Shown: positions 1 to 9,856, counted from the first letter of the stretch. The stretch: DNA of 64,000 nt from UBA1952 sp965246765 (GCA_965246765.1 CBDFFJ010000003.1:124001-188000); one strand, 5' to 3'. Notes: generated by a model from the sequence alone, not told the origin. Numbers and translations: made by a program.

Positions 1-3000
1 ACCAAGCTCAACCTAAGCTTCACCGCAACCCAGCCGCTTTGCAATGGCGGGGCCAACGGCAGTATTACTATTGCAGGCATCGGCGGCACCACTGCGTATC
101 AGTTTGCATTGAATAGTGGCGCATTTGGTAGCTCGGGCACATTCGGCGGTCTGAGTGCCGGAGCAGATACCCTGCATGTGAAGGACGCCAATGGCTGTAC
201 CAGGGATAGCATCATCACGCTTGGCCAGCCTACGCCGGTTACCCTTTCTGTAGTTGTGGTAAATGTGAAGTGCAACGGCGGCACCACAGGCTCTGTGACC
301 GTGACTGCCGGCGGAGGCATTGCGCCATACACCTATGCGGTGAATGCAGGCCTCTATTCTTCCTCCAACATTCTGAGCGGCCTGGCTGCCGGCACCCACA
401 CCGTGCATGTGAAGGACGCCAATGGCTGCATCAAAGACTCTGTCCTGACCATTACCCAGCCAACACTGCTCTCGCTCAACTATACCATTACCACCCCGCT
501 TTGCAACAATGATCCGAACGGCGCGATCAGTGTAACGGGCACCGGCGGTGTTGCTCCTTACACCTACTCGCTTAATACCAGTCCCTATACTGCTTCCGGC
601 GTCTTCGGCAGCCTGCAGGCCGGGGCTTACACGCTCCACGTAAAAGATGCGAACGGTTGCCAGAAAGACAGCAACATCATCATCACGCAGCCTGCTCCGC
701 TGGGCCTGACGCTTGCCATCACGCCGATCCTTTGCAATGGTGACACGGCCAGGGTGACGGTGACTGCGACCGGAGGCACCACGCCATACACCTATGCTTA
801 CGATGCCAGAGCCTTTGGCAGCAGCAATGTGCTGACAGGTCTCTATGCAGGCTCCCACGTCATTCACCTGAAGGACAGCAACAGCTGCGTGAAAGACACC
901 GCGATCATCATTACGGAGCCTACGAAGCTGACATTGACCTACACCTTCGTCGCGCCGCTTTGTAATGGCGACACCAATGGATCTCTGGTCATTACCGGCT
1001 CCGGCGGCGTTGGGCCATATACCTATGCGCTGAACGGCGGCAGCTACACCAGCAGCGGCAGCTACACAAACCTCGGCGGCCGCATAGATACGCTTCACGT
1101 GCGCGACGCTAACGGTTGCCAGAAGGACAGCATCATCAACTTCACGCAGCCTGCCAAGCTTGCCTTTACACTTGCTGTGCAGAATGTGCTTTGTAATGGC
1201 GGCAATACCGGCCAGGTCACCATTACCGCTACCGGCGGCACCGCTCCTTACCAGTATGGCTACGGCAGCAATCCGTTTGGCTCGTCCAATGTGCTGACCG
1301 GCTTCGCCATCGGCACCTACATCATTCACCTGAAGGACGCGAATGGCTGTACAAAGGATACAATCATCACCATCACCCAGCCCGCGGTGCTTGCGATGGG
1401 CTATACATCCACACAACCGCTTTGTAACCTCGGTACCGATGGCAAGATCATCATCACCGGCACAGGCGGCACGCTGCCTTACTCGTTCGCCATTAATACC
1501 GGCGCTTTCGGGCCTTCAGGCACCTTCCTGAATCTGACTGCCGGCAGCTATGCCCTTCACCTTAAAGATGCAAACGGCTGCACCGTGGATAGCAACATCA
1601 CCCTGTCGGAGCCTAATGCCATCATCAGCAATGCTGCGGTGAAGCGGCCCCGCTGCACGCCGCTTGTCAATGGCGCAGTGACCATCTACTCCAGCGGCGG
1701 TACGCCGGGCTACACCTATGCTGTGAACACCGGCGCTTACGGCGCGTCCAACGTATTCAACAATCTCGCTTCCGGCATCTACATCTTCCATACCAAGGAC
1801 GCCAACGGCTGCATCCACGATACCACCATCGGCGTGCAGGACTCTGTATTTGTCCATGCCAACTATACCGTCACCAACGTCACCTGCTATGGCGGCACCA
1901 ATGGTGCTGTCAGCGTCACACCTTTCGGCGGCGACCCGACCTACACCTTTGCCATCAATGCCGCGGCCTACGCCACCACCAACCCCATCAACAACCTCCC
2001 TGCCGGCAACCATACCCTGCATGTAAAGGACGCCAACGGCTGTATCCTCGATACCGCGCTCGCCATCACGCAGCCGCCGGTCATTGTGCCGCAGGCCACC
2101 GTTACCCAGCCTAAGTGCTTTGGGGGCAAAGACGGAAGCATCCAGATGGCAGGGCTCGGCGGCACCCCCAACTATACCTACGCGCAAGGCGCCGGCGCTT
2201 ACAACACCACCGGCACCTTCTCCAACCTTGGCATCGGCAACTACACCATCCATACCAAGGACGCTAACGGCTGCATTCATGATACCATCGTCACCGTCAC
2301 GCAGCCGCCGGCCATCGTCATTGACTCCATCTTCAAGACTGATCTGCTTTGCTACGGCGACAACTCCGGCACCACCCGCGTCTATGCGTCCGGCGGCACG
2401 CCTCCCTATCAATATGCCTTTGACGGCACGCCTTATACCAGCCTCATCCCCGTTACCGGCATCAACGCCGGCAACCATACCATCCACATCCAGGATGCCA
2501 ACGGCTGTGTGAAAGACACCATCCTCCGCTTCAACCAGCCGCCGCAGCTGCACTTCACCGTTCCCGGCATTGCGCAGCCTACCTGCGAGGGCATGAAGGA
2601 CGGATCCATCACGATAGCGGCATTCGGCGGCACGCCGCAATACGTCTTCGCTATGGACAGCGATCCCTTTAAGACCGTCAACATCTACGGCGGGCTGGGC
2701 GAGGGCATCTATGTCTTCCACGTCCGCGACAGCAACAGCTGCCTTTACGACACCACCATCACCCTCACCGGTTACCCGCACATTGCCCTCGGCACCCCCG
2801 AGGTGACGCCGCCTACCTGCTACGGTTTCAACAACGGTATCATAGACCTCAACGCCACCGGCGGCGTCACCCCGCTCACCTACCACATCATCAAGCCAAG
2901 CCTGACCAACAACACCGGCGTGTTTGACACCCTGCGCAAGGGCATCTATACCTTCCAGATCACTGACGCAAAGGGATGCCGCAAGGACACCACCATCAAC

Positions 3001-3528
3001 ATGAGCGAGCCCGACCCGCTCATCGTGCAGGCAAGCGCCACCCCTAACGACTGCGAAGGCCCGGACAACAACGGCTCCGCCGGCGTATTCGTCAAAGGCG
3101 GCACCATGCCTTATGCCTACATGTGGAGCACGGGCCAGAACACCGACATCATCAACGGCGTAGGCAACGGCGCTTATTGGGTGAATGTGGTGGATGCTAA
3201 CCTCTGCGCCGACTCTGCCTTAGCGGTAGTAGGCTACGACAACTGCTGCAAGCCATTCCTGCCAGATGCCTTCACGCCGAACGGCGACGGCAAAAACGAC
3301 ATCTACCGCCTCCGCTGGAAGGGTGATGTACACAACCTCAACTTCTCCATCTACAACCGCTACGGCGAGCGCGTATTCGTAAGTTACCAGGCCGACGTGG
3401 GCTGGGACGGCACCTACCACGGCAAGCCCGCCGACATGGATGTGTACTTCTACGATGTAAAGTTTGACTGCGGCAATAAAGACGGTAACCGCGTAGAGTA
3501 TAAGGGCGACGTGACCTTGATACGGTAA
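1..3528 (+). CDS. SprB-repeat surface protein with gliding-motility C-terminal domain (5' partial)
   Basis: The frame is open from base 1, so the true start lies upstream of the window. About thirteen repeats of roughly 77 residues follow each other, each with a Cys-Asn-Gly near its start, a Gly-Gly-Thr-x-Pro-Tyr-x-Tyr core and an ending His-x-Lys-Asp-Ala-Asn-Gly-Cys. This is the SprB repeat known from Bacteroidota surface adhesins. The last ~90 residues (from CCKPFLPDAFTPNGDGKND) are a CHU_C-type gliding motility-associated C-terminal domain, which targets proteins to the outside through the type IX secretion system. The protein is therefore inferred to be a secreted, cell-surface adhesin. 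A rho-independent terminator follows 22 bases after the stop. The total length, signal peptide and N-terminal domains cannot be seen. Confidence 0.93.
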   Translation, partial: TKLNLSFTATQPLCNGGANGSITIAGIGGTTAYQFALNSGAFGSSGTFGGLSAGADTLHVKDANGCTRDSIITLGQPTPVTLSVVVVNVKCNGGTTGSVTVTAGGGIAPYTYAVNAGLYSSSNILSGLAAGTHTVHVKDANGCIKDSVLTITQPTLLSLNYTITTPLCNNDPNGAISVTGTGGVAPYTYSLNTSPYTASGVFGSLQAGAYTLHVKDANGCQKDSNIIITQPAPLGLTLAITPILCNGDTARVTVTATGGTTPYTYAYDARAFGSSNVLTGLYAGSHVIHLKDSNSCVKDTAIIITEPTKLTLTYTFVAPLCNGDTNGSLVITGSGGVGPYTYALNGGSYTSSGSYTNLGGRIDTLHVRDANGCQKDSIINFTQPAKLAFTLAVQNVLCNGGNTGQVTITATGGTAPYQYGYGSNPFGSSNVLTGFAIGTYIIHLKDANGCTKDTIITITQPAVLAMGYTSTQPLCNLGTDGKIIITGTGGTLPYSFAINTGAFGPSGTFLNLTAGSYALHLKDANGCTVDSNITLSEPNAIISNAAVKRPRCTPLVNGAVTIYSSGGTPGYTYAVNTGAYGASNVFNNLASGIYIFHTKDANGCIHDTTIGVQDSVFVHANYTVTNVTCYGGTNGAVSVTPFGGDPTYTFAINAAAYATTNPINNLPAGNHTLHVKDANGCILDTALAITQPPVIVPQATVTQPKCFGGKDGSIQMAGLGGTPNYTYAQGAGAYNTTGTFSNLGIGNYTIHTKDANGCIHDTIVTVTQPPAIVIDSIFKTDLLCYGDNSGTTRVYASGGTPPYQYAFDGTPYTSLIPVTGINAGNHTIHIQDANGCVKDTILRFNQPPQLHFTVPGIAQPTCEGMKDGSITIAAFGGTPQYVFAMDSDPFKTVNIYGGLGEGIYVFHVRDSNSCLYDTTITLTGYPHIALGTPEVTPPTCYGFNNGIIDLNATGGVTPLTYHIIKPSLTNNTGVFDTLRKGIYTFQITDAKGCRKDTTINMSEPDPLIVQASATPNDCEGPDNNGSAGVFVKGGTMPYAYMWSTGQNTDIINGVGNGAYWVNVVDANLCADSALAVVGYDNCCKPFLPDAFTPNGDGKNDIYRLRWKGDVHNLNFSIYNRYGERVFVSYQADVGWDGTYHGKPADMDVYFYDVKFDCGNKDGNRVEYKGDVTLIR

Positions 3529-3549
3529 CGCAGACAAACGCAAAAGAGC

Positions 3550-3577
3550 AACGGCTGCCGGAAGGCAGCCGTTTTTT
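3550..3577 (+). terminator. Rho-independent terminator after SprB-repeat gene
   Basis: A perfect stem AACGGCTGCC/GGCAGCCGTT with a GGAA tetraloop is followed by a run of T. It lies 22 bases after the stop codon of the adhesin gene. Confidence 0.9.
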
Positions 3578-3786
3578 GTTCACCCCGCCCCCGTCCCCCC
3601 GAACTCGTTTCGGGGCCTATTGTGCACGTAAGCGCTGCCCCATAGCTGCCGAAACAAGTTCGGCATGACGGGAGCGGGAACGGGAACCAGATCGGGTACT
3701 TTTATGGTACCAGCGTTCCGTTCGCTTCCAATCGTCCCTTGCGTCGCACGTTTCATCGGCTGTCAGTCTATCGGGCTTTTCAGGTG

Positions 3787-3899
3787 CCCCACTCGCGCGA
3801 GCATGCAGCACAGCCCGGCGCGCGGCGTGCTCGTGCGCAGCTCATAGGCACGAGCACCCTTCTGCACAAATGCTGCGCGGCATGCTCGCTCCAGTGCGG
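3787..3899. repeat. Compound palindromic repeat, copy 1 (113 bp)
   Basis: This copy matches the second one 343 bases downstream at 110 of 113 positions. The ends are inverted repeats (CACTCGCGCGAGCATGC at the left, the complement of GCATGCTCGCTCCAGTG at the right), and an inner stem GTGCTCGTGC/GCACGAGCAC sits in the middle. The element could fold into a cruciform and is too short to encode protein. The rest of the 720-base gap between 3578 and 4298 holds no gene that I can support. Confidence 0.8.
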
Positions 3900-4129
3900 C
3901 GAATTCTGTGCTGCTGTTTATTCTTTCAATGCGGCTAACTAACTTGTCAGTATGACGCTGTACGACTTCACAATCCAATTTGAATATTATTGGATTCCTA
4001 TTGGCTTTATGGTAGTTCTGCCTATTGCTGTTTTGTTGATAATAAGAGACATTACACGTCAAAATTCCGGGAACTAACCGTAGTCCCTATGCACGCAAAC
4101 CGTCAATTAGGCAGGCACATACATGCTGC

Positions 4130-4242
4130 CCCCACTCGCGCGAGCATGCAGCACAGCCCGGCGCGCGGCGTGCTCGTGCGTAGCTCATAGGCACGAGCAC
4201 CCTTCTGCACAAATGCCGCGCGGCATGCTCGCGCCAGTGCGG
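4130..4242. repeat. Compound palindromic repeat, copy 2 (113 bp)
   Basis: This is the direct repeat of the element at 3787-3899, with three substitutions. Its terminal inverted repeat is better matched than in copy 1 (GCATGCTCGCGCCAGTG at the right end). The inner stem is at 4170-4179 and 4191-4200. It ends 56 bases before the start of the broken secreted-protein gene. Confidence 0.8.
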
Positions 4243-4298
4243 GATAAATGGCTAACATTGTGCAGGCAGTTTCATTTTTACAAATTCTACACAGGCCC

Positions 4299-5917
4299 AT
4301 GAAATATATCATCTGCCTACTCTCTTTTTTAAGCATTTATGCCGCTAAAGCACAGCAAAACGAGTGGCCTTTAATTAATCTTAAAGAGGCCTACACAACT
4401 ACCACGAATGACATCAATGGTCACTACTATCTTTTCTGCGCGACAAAGGGTAGCCGCTCGCCTCTAAGCGGGCACGTACCTCGTTCATACTATGTCAGTA
4501 AATACAACTACGCTACAAAGAGTATCGTCAAAACGGTTGCATTAGGCGGTGATACAACACAAACGGACAGCGTTCTTATCGGCAGCGGACTATGTGCAAC
4601 TTCTCCGGCCGGGGATAAGATTTACTATGCGCTGAACAGGTTTTATTTAAATCCGACAACCGGCAGTTTGTCGCGTATGGGCTTAGTCGTAATGGCAGTT
4701 GACACGAATCTGAACCTCATTCTACCACCCCGCCTTGTAAAGCTTGCTCCATATTTTGGCCCAGACACGACTTATGGCACTTGCAGCCTTCAAAGTTTCT
4801 GTCTGCAAGGAAATCGCTTGTTTATCGGCTATACCGAAGGCGACAGTGTTAATAAAAGATAGCGTGCAAGCTGTGTTGTAACAGATCTGCAAGGCGTGAC
4901 TCTTCAAGACAAAGCCATCGGGCTCACCAGCTATATTTTTCCGGGTACGTCGTCGTCGCTCTATGAATTACAGCCTGCAACCAATAATAGAGTCCTTGCC
5001 TCGGGGAACGGGATAATCTACTCAGGAAACGGCGGTAATGGATTCGTGTTGCTGGATTCCAATGCAAACAGTTTAGACACCTTTCAATTCAAGCCAACCT
5101 TATTTTTTAGCGCCGGTGGGAGGCAGGGCAGCTTCCAGCCGCGTTTCCCAAATTTTCTTGTTTTGCCCACTGGCTCTGTCATAGCAGGCGGCGAATTCAG
5201 GTTTCAAGGGTTTGTTTATGTTAGGGGCAATCAGTTCACATCTCTGGCGAAACTATCGGCAGCGTCACGATATGCCGTAGATACCGCGATTCTTTATCTC
5301 GGCCCGGACTCGGCAGATGCCTTTACAGCATCTCCAAGCTTGCATGCGCTGTCTTACAACTACAACGACCATCGGCTCTACTACGCCAACGCAAATAAAG
5401 CCGGACCCACGGGTGCTTTGATCCGCAGAATTACGTCAGCATAGTCTCCGCAGATACCAATCTTCAACACCCTTGGCAAAAATTCCTGACTCCGCTCAGC
5501 AACACCTGTGCTTCACTGCATTATGTTACCGCGTCCCTGACACGCAATGGTGCGGTTGTTACAGGCGCATATTATGATGTCGCTGCACCCAACGATACCA
5601 GCCGCAAAGGCAACTTCCTGTTTCACATAGACAGCCTCGGGATGCTGGATGTGCATGAGGCCGCGCCCTTCGCTATCCGCGACCGCTTCCGCATCTACCC
5701 CAACCCCGCCACCGACGCGCTGATGATAGACGACATCCTCCACGCCGTCACCGCCGCATCTGTATATGATATGCAGGGCCGCCTGGCGCAGCAAGCTCCC
5801 GTAAGCGCCAATCCCGCCCGCCTTTCGCTCAAAGCCCTCCCCGCAGGCACATACATGCTGCGCCTTCAGCTCAAAGACGGCAGCAGCCACAGCCAGCTAT
5901 TCATCCGCAGGGAGTAG
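4299..5917 (+). pseudogene. T9SS-secreted protein gene, broken by a stop codon and a frameshift
   Basis: The reading begins at ATG 4299 with a signal peptide (MKYIICLLSFLSIYAAKAQ). An in-frame TAG at 4860-4862 interrupts it, after which the same frame runs on to 5444. A one-base loss near 5430-5440 then moves the coding sense to another frame (IVSADTNLQHPWQKFLTPLS and onward), which continues without a stop to 5917. The last ~75 residues are a T9SS type A sorting domain (FRIYPNPATDALMI ... GTYMLRLQLKDG). The middle is rich in beta-propeller-like segments that report values, as in secreted Bacteroidota proteins, but I recognise no specific family. Two independent lesions favour a real pseudogene, although sequence error cannot be excluded because other indels occur in the window. 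Confidence 0.75.
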
Positions 5918-5951
5918 AAATGGAAGCAATATCAGGTGTTTATTCCCCTAA

Positions 5952-5994
5952 ACGACCGGTAAAGGCACAGTAGATTGGTCAAAATACCGGTCGT
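5952..5994 (+). terminator. Possible terminator with long loop
   Basis: A perfect 10-bp stem ACGACCGGTA/TACCGGTCGT encloses a 23-base loop and is followed by CTTTCT. It lies 34 bases after the stop of the broken T9SS gene. Confidence 0.5.
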
Positions 5995-5996
5995 CT

Positions 5997-6249
5997 TTCT
6001 CCGACCGCATTAAACAACGCTGCTCAGACCATTCCCCATTCTCCGACTGCATTAAACAAGCTTGTTTTACCCATTCTCCTTTTGTCGCCCGTATTAAACA
6101 AGCCTGCTCAAGCCATTCACCCTTTCGTCGAACGGGTAAAACAAGATTGTTTTACCCGTTCTCCTTTCGTCGACTGCACAGAGCAAGCTTGTTCAACCCC
6201 TTCAACGTTCGTCTACCGGTCTCAGCAAGAAAAACGCAGGCCTACGCTA
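5997..6249. repeat. Tandem repeat, six units of 42-43 bp
   Basis: Units start at 5997, 6039, 6082, 6124, 6166 and 6208, each opening with TTCTCCGAC or TTCGTCGAC and containing a core related to TTAAACAAGCTTGTTTTACCC. The core is itself partly palindromic. The period of 42 keeps one frame open from 6082 to 6312 (14-residue repeat such as RVKQDCFTRSPFVD), but with no recognisable protein character; I treat it as non-coding. The repeat fills most of the 430-base gap between the broken T9SS gene and the next gene. Confidence 0.75.
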
Positions 6250-6348
6250 CTCCGGTGCCTCGTTAATCAACACTATAGACCTACATCTTATCCCGCCACC
6301 TACTATATTTAGCCTCAAATCATCTTTTAATCACAATTAAAACACACA

Positions 6349-7306
6349 ATGATGGCAAGCAGACCATGGCATTACTTAGAAGTCACATTTGAAGTAGCTA
6401 CAAGAAAAAGCTACAAAAAAGCCAACACCGTAGGCAAATTCACTGCCCAGGCCCTCACCGGCGTGCCCACCGGCAATGCCGCCCTCGTAGCGCTCCGCGA
6501 TCACTACATTCCCATCTACAGCGCCTACGAGACGGCCTACAACGACTGGAAGGCGATGGGCGGGCAGGAAGAAGGCGCCACCCTCAGCCTGGTGCAGCTT
6601 GAAGAACTCATTAATACCGATGTAAACAACTGGGAATACACCGTGCAGGGCGTGTACCGCAAAGGCACCCCCGGCTACAAGACCATCTTCCCAAACGGCA
6701 TCACCGACCTCAAGCGCGGCAGCCGCGATGAGCGCATATCCGCCCTTAACGCATTCAGCGCCAACCTGCCCAACCCTGCCCTCGCCGGCCTCAAGGTGAC
6801 GGTAGATGCCCGCATTGCGCAGCTGGTAGCCGCCGATACGGGCCAGGATGTAAAGCAAACTGCACAGAAGCTGGACAGCACCGCCGTGGAGGCCGCCCGA
6901 ATCACCCTTTGCACCGGCCTCTACTACGTGCTCGGCGGCCTGATGATGCAGTATGCCGCCACACCCGATTCGGTAGCCGCCTACTTTGACCTGGAGACCC
7001 TGCGCGACCTGCCGCAGACCACTTTCAGCGGCGACATAGCCGGCGATGCCATCAAATTCATCGTGCAGCGCACGCTGGCTGCGGAGACGGAGGTGAAGCT
7101 TGACAATGACGGCGACTCGCCCCCTCCTGTTCTACTTCGGCGATTCTAAAACGGCCGCCCCCAGTCCCGAGCAGCCCCTGCAGCAGGTAGACCCGGGCGA
7201 ACAGACAACGGTGACGGCACAAAACCTCGGCGCATCCGCCACCCATAAGTACCTGATGGTGCAGAATAAGACAGCCGCGCCGGGGCACTGGCAGGTAGAG
7301 ATCTAG
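6349..7306 (+). pseudogene. Hypothetical protein gene, apparently frameshifted at a C5 tract
   Basis: I do not recognise this family. ATG 6349 opens a frame of 266 residues that ends in an unnatural tail at 7149. If one C is removed from the run CCCCC at 7120-7124, the frame passes into the one that continues GDSKTAAPSPEQPLQQVDPG and ends at 7306, giving about 318 residues with an even character to the end. The N-terminal part (HYLEVTFEVATRKSYKKANT) is mixed alpha/beta, with a helical middle and no signal peptide or membrane segment, suggesting a cytoplasmic protein. A homopolymer slip fits either a sequencing error or phase variation; decay is less likely because nothing else is damaged. Confidence 0.6.
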
Positions 7307-7344
7307 GCAGGGCTTTAGGGGCAGTGCTATCCCCTTAAGCCCCT

Positions 7345-7352
7345 TACATTTG
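7345..7352 (+). promoter_or_regulatory. Bacteroidota -7 promoter element upstream of the DUF5606 gene
   Basis: TACATTTG matches the TAnnTTTG consensus and lies 21 bases before the start codon. I see no good TTG -33 element at the expected distance. Confidence 0.45.
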
Positions 7353-7372
7353 CCCTCCTTCTAAAACAAACC

Positions 7373-8056
7373 ATGCAGTACAGAGAAATCGTAGCAGTGA
7401 CCGGCCTCGGCGGCCTCTTCCACCTCATGTCTTCCAAGAGCGACGGCGCTATTGTGCGTGCGCTGGCAGACAACTCCACCAGGTTCATCTCCAGCCGCCA
7501 GCACAACGTCACCCCCTTAGAAAGCATAGAGATTTATACCACCGGCCAGAACGTGCGGCTCCATGAGGTGCTGCAAAAGATGCAGGAAAGCAGCACCGCC
7601 CGCCCCGATACCAAGGCAGGCCCCGATGCCATCCGCGCCTACTTCCGCGAGGTGTACCCCGATATGGACGAAGACCGCGTCTATACCTCCGACATGAAGA
7701 AGATGCTCAAATGGTTTGACATCCTCCAGGGCGCCAGCCTGCTTGACTTCTCCGCCATGGCCGAAGCCGCGCCGGCAGAGGAAGCATCAGCCCCATCGGC
7801 CGAAGGCGAGGCCCAAATCGCGGAGCATACCAAGGCAGGCGATGCAGCAGTGCCGCTGGTAGAAGAAGGCGAGGAAAATCCTGCGGGCGAAGCCGAAGCG
7901 CCTGCTAAGAAGTCCCGCGCGAAGAAGACGGCTACTGAGGAAGGCGGCGAGGAGAAGCCTGCAAAGAAGACGGCGGCAAAGAAGAAGCCGGAAGAGAGTG
8001 GGGAAGGCGAGGACGCGCCAAAGAAGACGGCGAAGAAGAAAAAGGACGAAGGATAA
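7373..8056 (+). CDS. DUF5606 family protein with lysine-rich C-terminal tail
   Basis: The first ~120 residues (YREIVAVTGLGGLFHLMSSK ... VRLHEVLQKMQE ... YPDMDEDRVYTSDMKKMLKWF) fit the Bacteroidota-specific DUF5606 domain, whose function is unknown. Residues ~135-227 form a low-complexity tail with acidic stretches and repeated KK(T/S)AKK blocks, similar in composition to histone-H1-like tails and probably able to bind nucleic acid; that is inference. There is no signal peptide, so a cytoplasmic location is expected. The gene stands alone, with a terminator downstream. Confidence 0.85.
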   Translation: MQYREIVAVTGLGGLFHLMSSKSDGAIVRALADNSTRFISSRQHNVTPLESIEIYTTGQNVRLHEVLQKMQESSTARPDTKAGPDAIRAYFREVYPDMDEDRVYTSDMKKMLKWFDILQGASLLDFSAMAEAAPAEEASAPSAEGEAQIAEHTKAGDAAVPLVEEGEENPAGEAEAPAKKSRAKKTATEEGGEEKPAKKTAAKKKPEESGEGEDAPKKTAKKKKDEG

Positions 8057-8069
8057 CCGGTTTTAGTGA

Positions 8070-8116
8070 GTCCCGAAGGGACGACCGAAATAATAGCCGG
8101 GGATTTCAATCCCTGG
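8070..8116. repeat. REP-like double hairpin
   Basis: Two small palindromes lie side by side: GTCCCgaaGGGAC (8070-8082) and CCGGGGATTtcAATCCCTGG (8097-8116). Such paired hairpins behind genes resemble the dispersed intergenic repeats common in Bacteroidota genomes. Only one copy is in this window, so the repeat status is inferred. Confidence 0.4.
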
Positions 8117-8133
8117 AAATGTGGAAATCAGAA

Positions 8134-8157
8134 AACACCGGCCCTACGGCCGGTGTT
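8134..8157 (+). terminator. Rho-independent terminator after DUF5606 gene
   Basis: A perfect stem AACACCGGCC/GGCCGGTGTT with a CTAC loop is followed by ATTCTTT. Confidence 0.75.
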
Positions 8158-8193
8158 ATTCTTTGAGGCCCGGTAATTTCGCGCTTTCTGCCC

Positions 8194-9684
8194 ATGCGTC
8201 GCTTTGTCCTTATCCTCATCCTTTCTGCAATGTGTGGCCGCTGCGCCGCCCAGCCACCCAAGCGCGAGTTCCGCGCGGCATGGATAGCCACAGTAGGCAA
8301 TATAGACTGGCCGCTGAAGCAGGGCCTGCCGGCAGAGGAGCAGCGCCAGAGCTTCATCCGCCGCCTAGACGAGATGAAGCGCATGGGGATGAATGCGGTG
8401 ATTGTGCAGATACGCCCGGCGGCAGATGCCTTTTACCCCTCCGCCATAGAGCCCTGGAGCCATTACCTGACGGGAAAGCAGGGCGCGCCGCCTGTGCCGA
8501 TGTACGACCCGCTGCAGTTTATGGTAGAGGAGGCGCACAAGCGGGCCATGGAGTTTCATGCGTGGTTCAACCCCTTCCGTGCGCTGGTGGACAGCAGGAA
8601 GAACCCGAACCCGCCCGGCCACGTCACCCGCCTGCACCCCGACTGGATCATCTCCTACGGCGGCAAGAGCTATCTCAACCCCGGCATTCCCGAGGCCCGC
8701 GAGTATGTGACTGATGTGATTATAGACGTAGTGAAGCGCTACGACATAGACGCCGTTCATTTAGACGACTACTTTTATCCCTACCGCATAGCCGGCGTGG
8801 CCTTTAACGACGCCGCCTCTTTTGCGAAGCATAATCCCGGCAACATAGCTTCTAAGGAAGACTGGCGGCGCAATAACGTCAACGTATTCATCCAAAATCT
8901 CGGCAGCCGCATCAAAGTGCAGAAGGGCTGGGTGAAGCTCGGCATCTCGCCCTTCGGCGTATGGCGAAACGCCAGCATGGATACCGCCGGCTCGCCCACA
9001 CGCGGCGGCCAGACAAACTACGACGACCTCTACGCCGACGTCCGCCTCTGGATGCAGAGGGGCTGGATAGATTACCTGCTGCCGCAGCTGTACTGGGAGC
9101 ATCGGCACAGGCTGGTGGCCTTTGAAACCCTCATGGCCTGGTGGCGCGACCATGCTGCCTATGGCCGGCAGGTGTATTTTGGCCTTGGCCTGTACCGGAT
9201 GCTGAGCAAGCCTGCGGGCGCATACGCCGGCACGCGCGAGATTCTTTCGCAAATAGAGGACACCCGCCAGCTGGCGCCCGGCACCGGCTGGGTGCTCTAC
9301 AGCCTTTCCAATCTGGATAAAATCATTGCCCCGATCAGGGACAGCCTGGAGGCCTACGGCAAGACGATTGCGCTGGTGCCGCCGATGAGGTGGATAGATT
9401 CTGTGGCGCCTCAGCCGCCGGTGCTGAAAGGCAGCCTCACCGCGCAAGGCTACTTCCTGCAATGGACGCAGCAGAACCCGGCGGGTGAGCCGCTGCGTTA
9501 CGTCGTTTACCGCTTCAGCGGAAGCGAACGGCCGGATCTTGAAAATGCAGCCCGTATCCTCGCCATCACCGGCGATGCGCATTATATAGATGCAGCCAGT
9601 CCCGGCAATTCCGTTTACATAATAACGGCGCTGGACCGGCTATGGAATGAAAGCAAAAAGAGCAATGCGGTGGGAAGCAATTAA
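8194..9684 (+). CDS. Glycosyl hydrolase-like 10 (GHL10/DUF187) protein, secreted
   Basis: A signal peptide of about 20 residues (MRRFVLILILSAMCGRCAAQ) is followed by the GHL10 domain that opens with EFRAAWIATVGNIDWP, the signature of the YngK/FenI-type family. Further family features are the AVIVQIRPAADAFY strand, the HAWFNPFRA segment, the VKRYDIDAVHLDDYFYP segment with its acidic residues, and LLPQLYWEHRH. The ~100-residue C-terminal part looks like a beta-sandwich (fibronectin-like). Length (496) is usual for the family. It is inferred to act on polysaccharide or peptidoglycan-linked sugar in the periplasm or at the surface; substrate is unknown. Confidence 0.9.
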   Translation: MRRFVLILILSAMCGRCAAQPPKREFRAAWIATVGNIDWPLKQGLPAEEQRQSFIRRLDEMKRMGMNAVIVQIRPAADAFYPSAIEPWSHYLTGKQGAPPVPMYDPLQFMVEEAHKRAMEFHAWFNPFRALVDSRKNPNPPGHVTRLHPDWIISYGGKSYLNPGIPEAREYVTDVIIDVVKRYDIDAVHLDDYFYPYRIAGVAFNDAASFAKHNPGNIASKEDWRRNNVNVFIQNLGSRIKVQKGWVKLGISPFGVWRNASMDTAGSPTRGGQTNYDDLYADVRLWMQRGWIDYLLPQLYWEHRHRLVAFETLMAWWRDHAAYGRQVYFGLGLYRMLSKPAGAYAGTREILSQIEDTRQLAPGTGWVLYSLSNLDKIIAPIRDSLEAYGKTIALVPPMRWIDSVAPQPPVLKGSLTAQGYFLQWTQQNPAGEPLRYVVYRFSGSERPDLENAARILAITGDAHYIDAASPGNSVYIITALDRLWNESKKSNAVGSN

Positions 9685-9856
9685 GCGACCTTTCTCGGCG
9701 CACCAGATCCGCCAAAACGGCCTGTATAATTACGGCATTCCGCAATGTGGTTTCCGGGCCGAAAATTGTTGTTGAAAAGCTGTGCATTCTTTGACTTCGC
9801 CTTAACCTAGCTGGCACACTCTTGCTTTATCTTTATAGAACACAAACACTTCGGTC

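Noticed and set aside
13..1416. Long minus-strand frame opposite the SprB repeats (467 codons; a second at 1516-2886)
   Set aside because: It arises from the repetitive, GC-rich codon pattern of the adhesin gene on the other strand and has no protein family character.
3787..4242. CRISPR-like spacing of two repeats
   Set aside because: Only two copies of 113 bp exist with strong palindromic ends, and there are no cas genes.
5997..6249. CRISPR array
   Set aside because: Units are contiguous and degenerate, without spacers of constant length between identical repeats.
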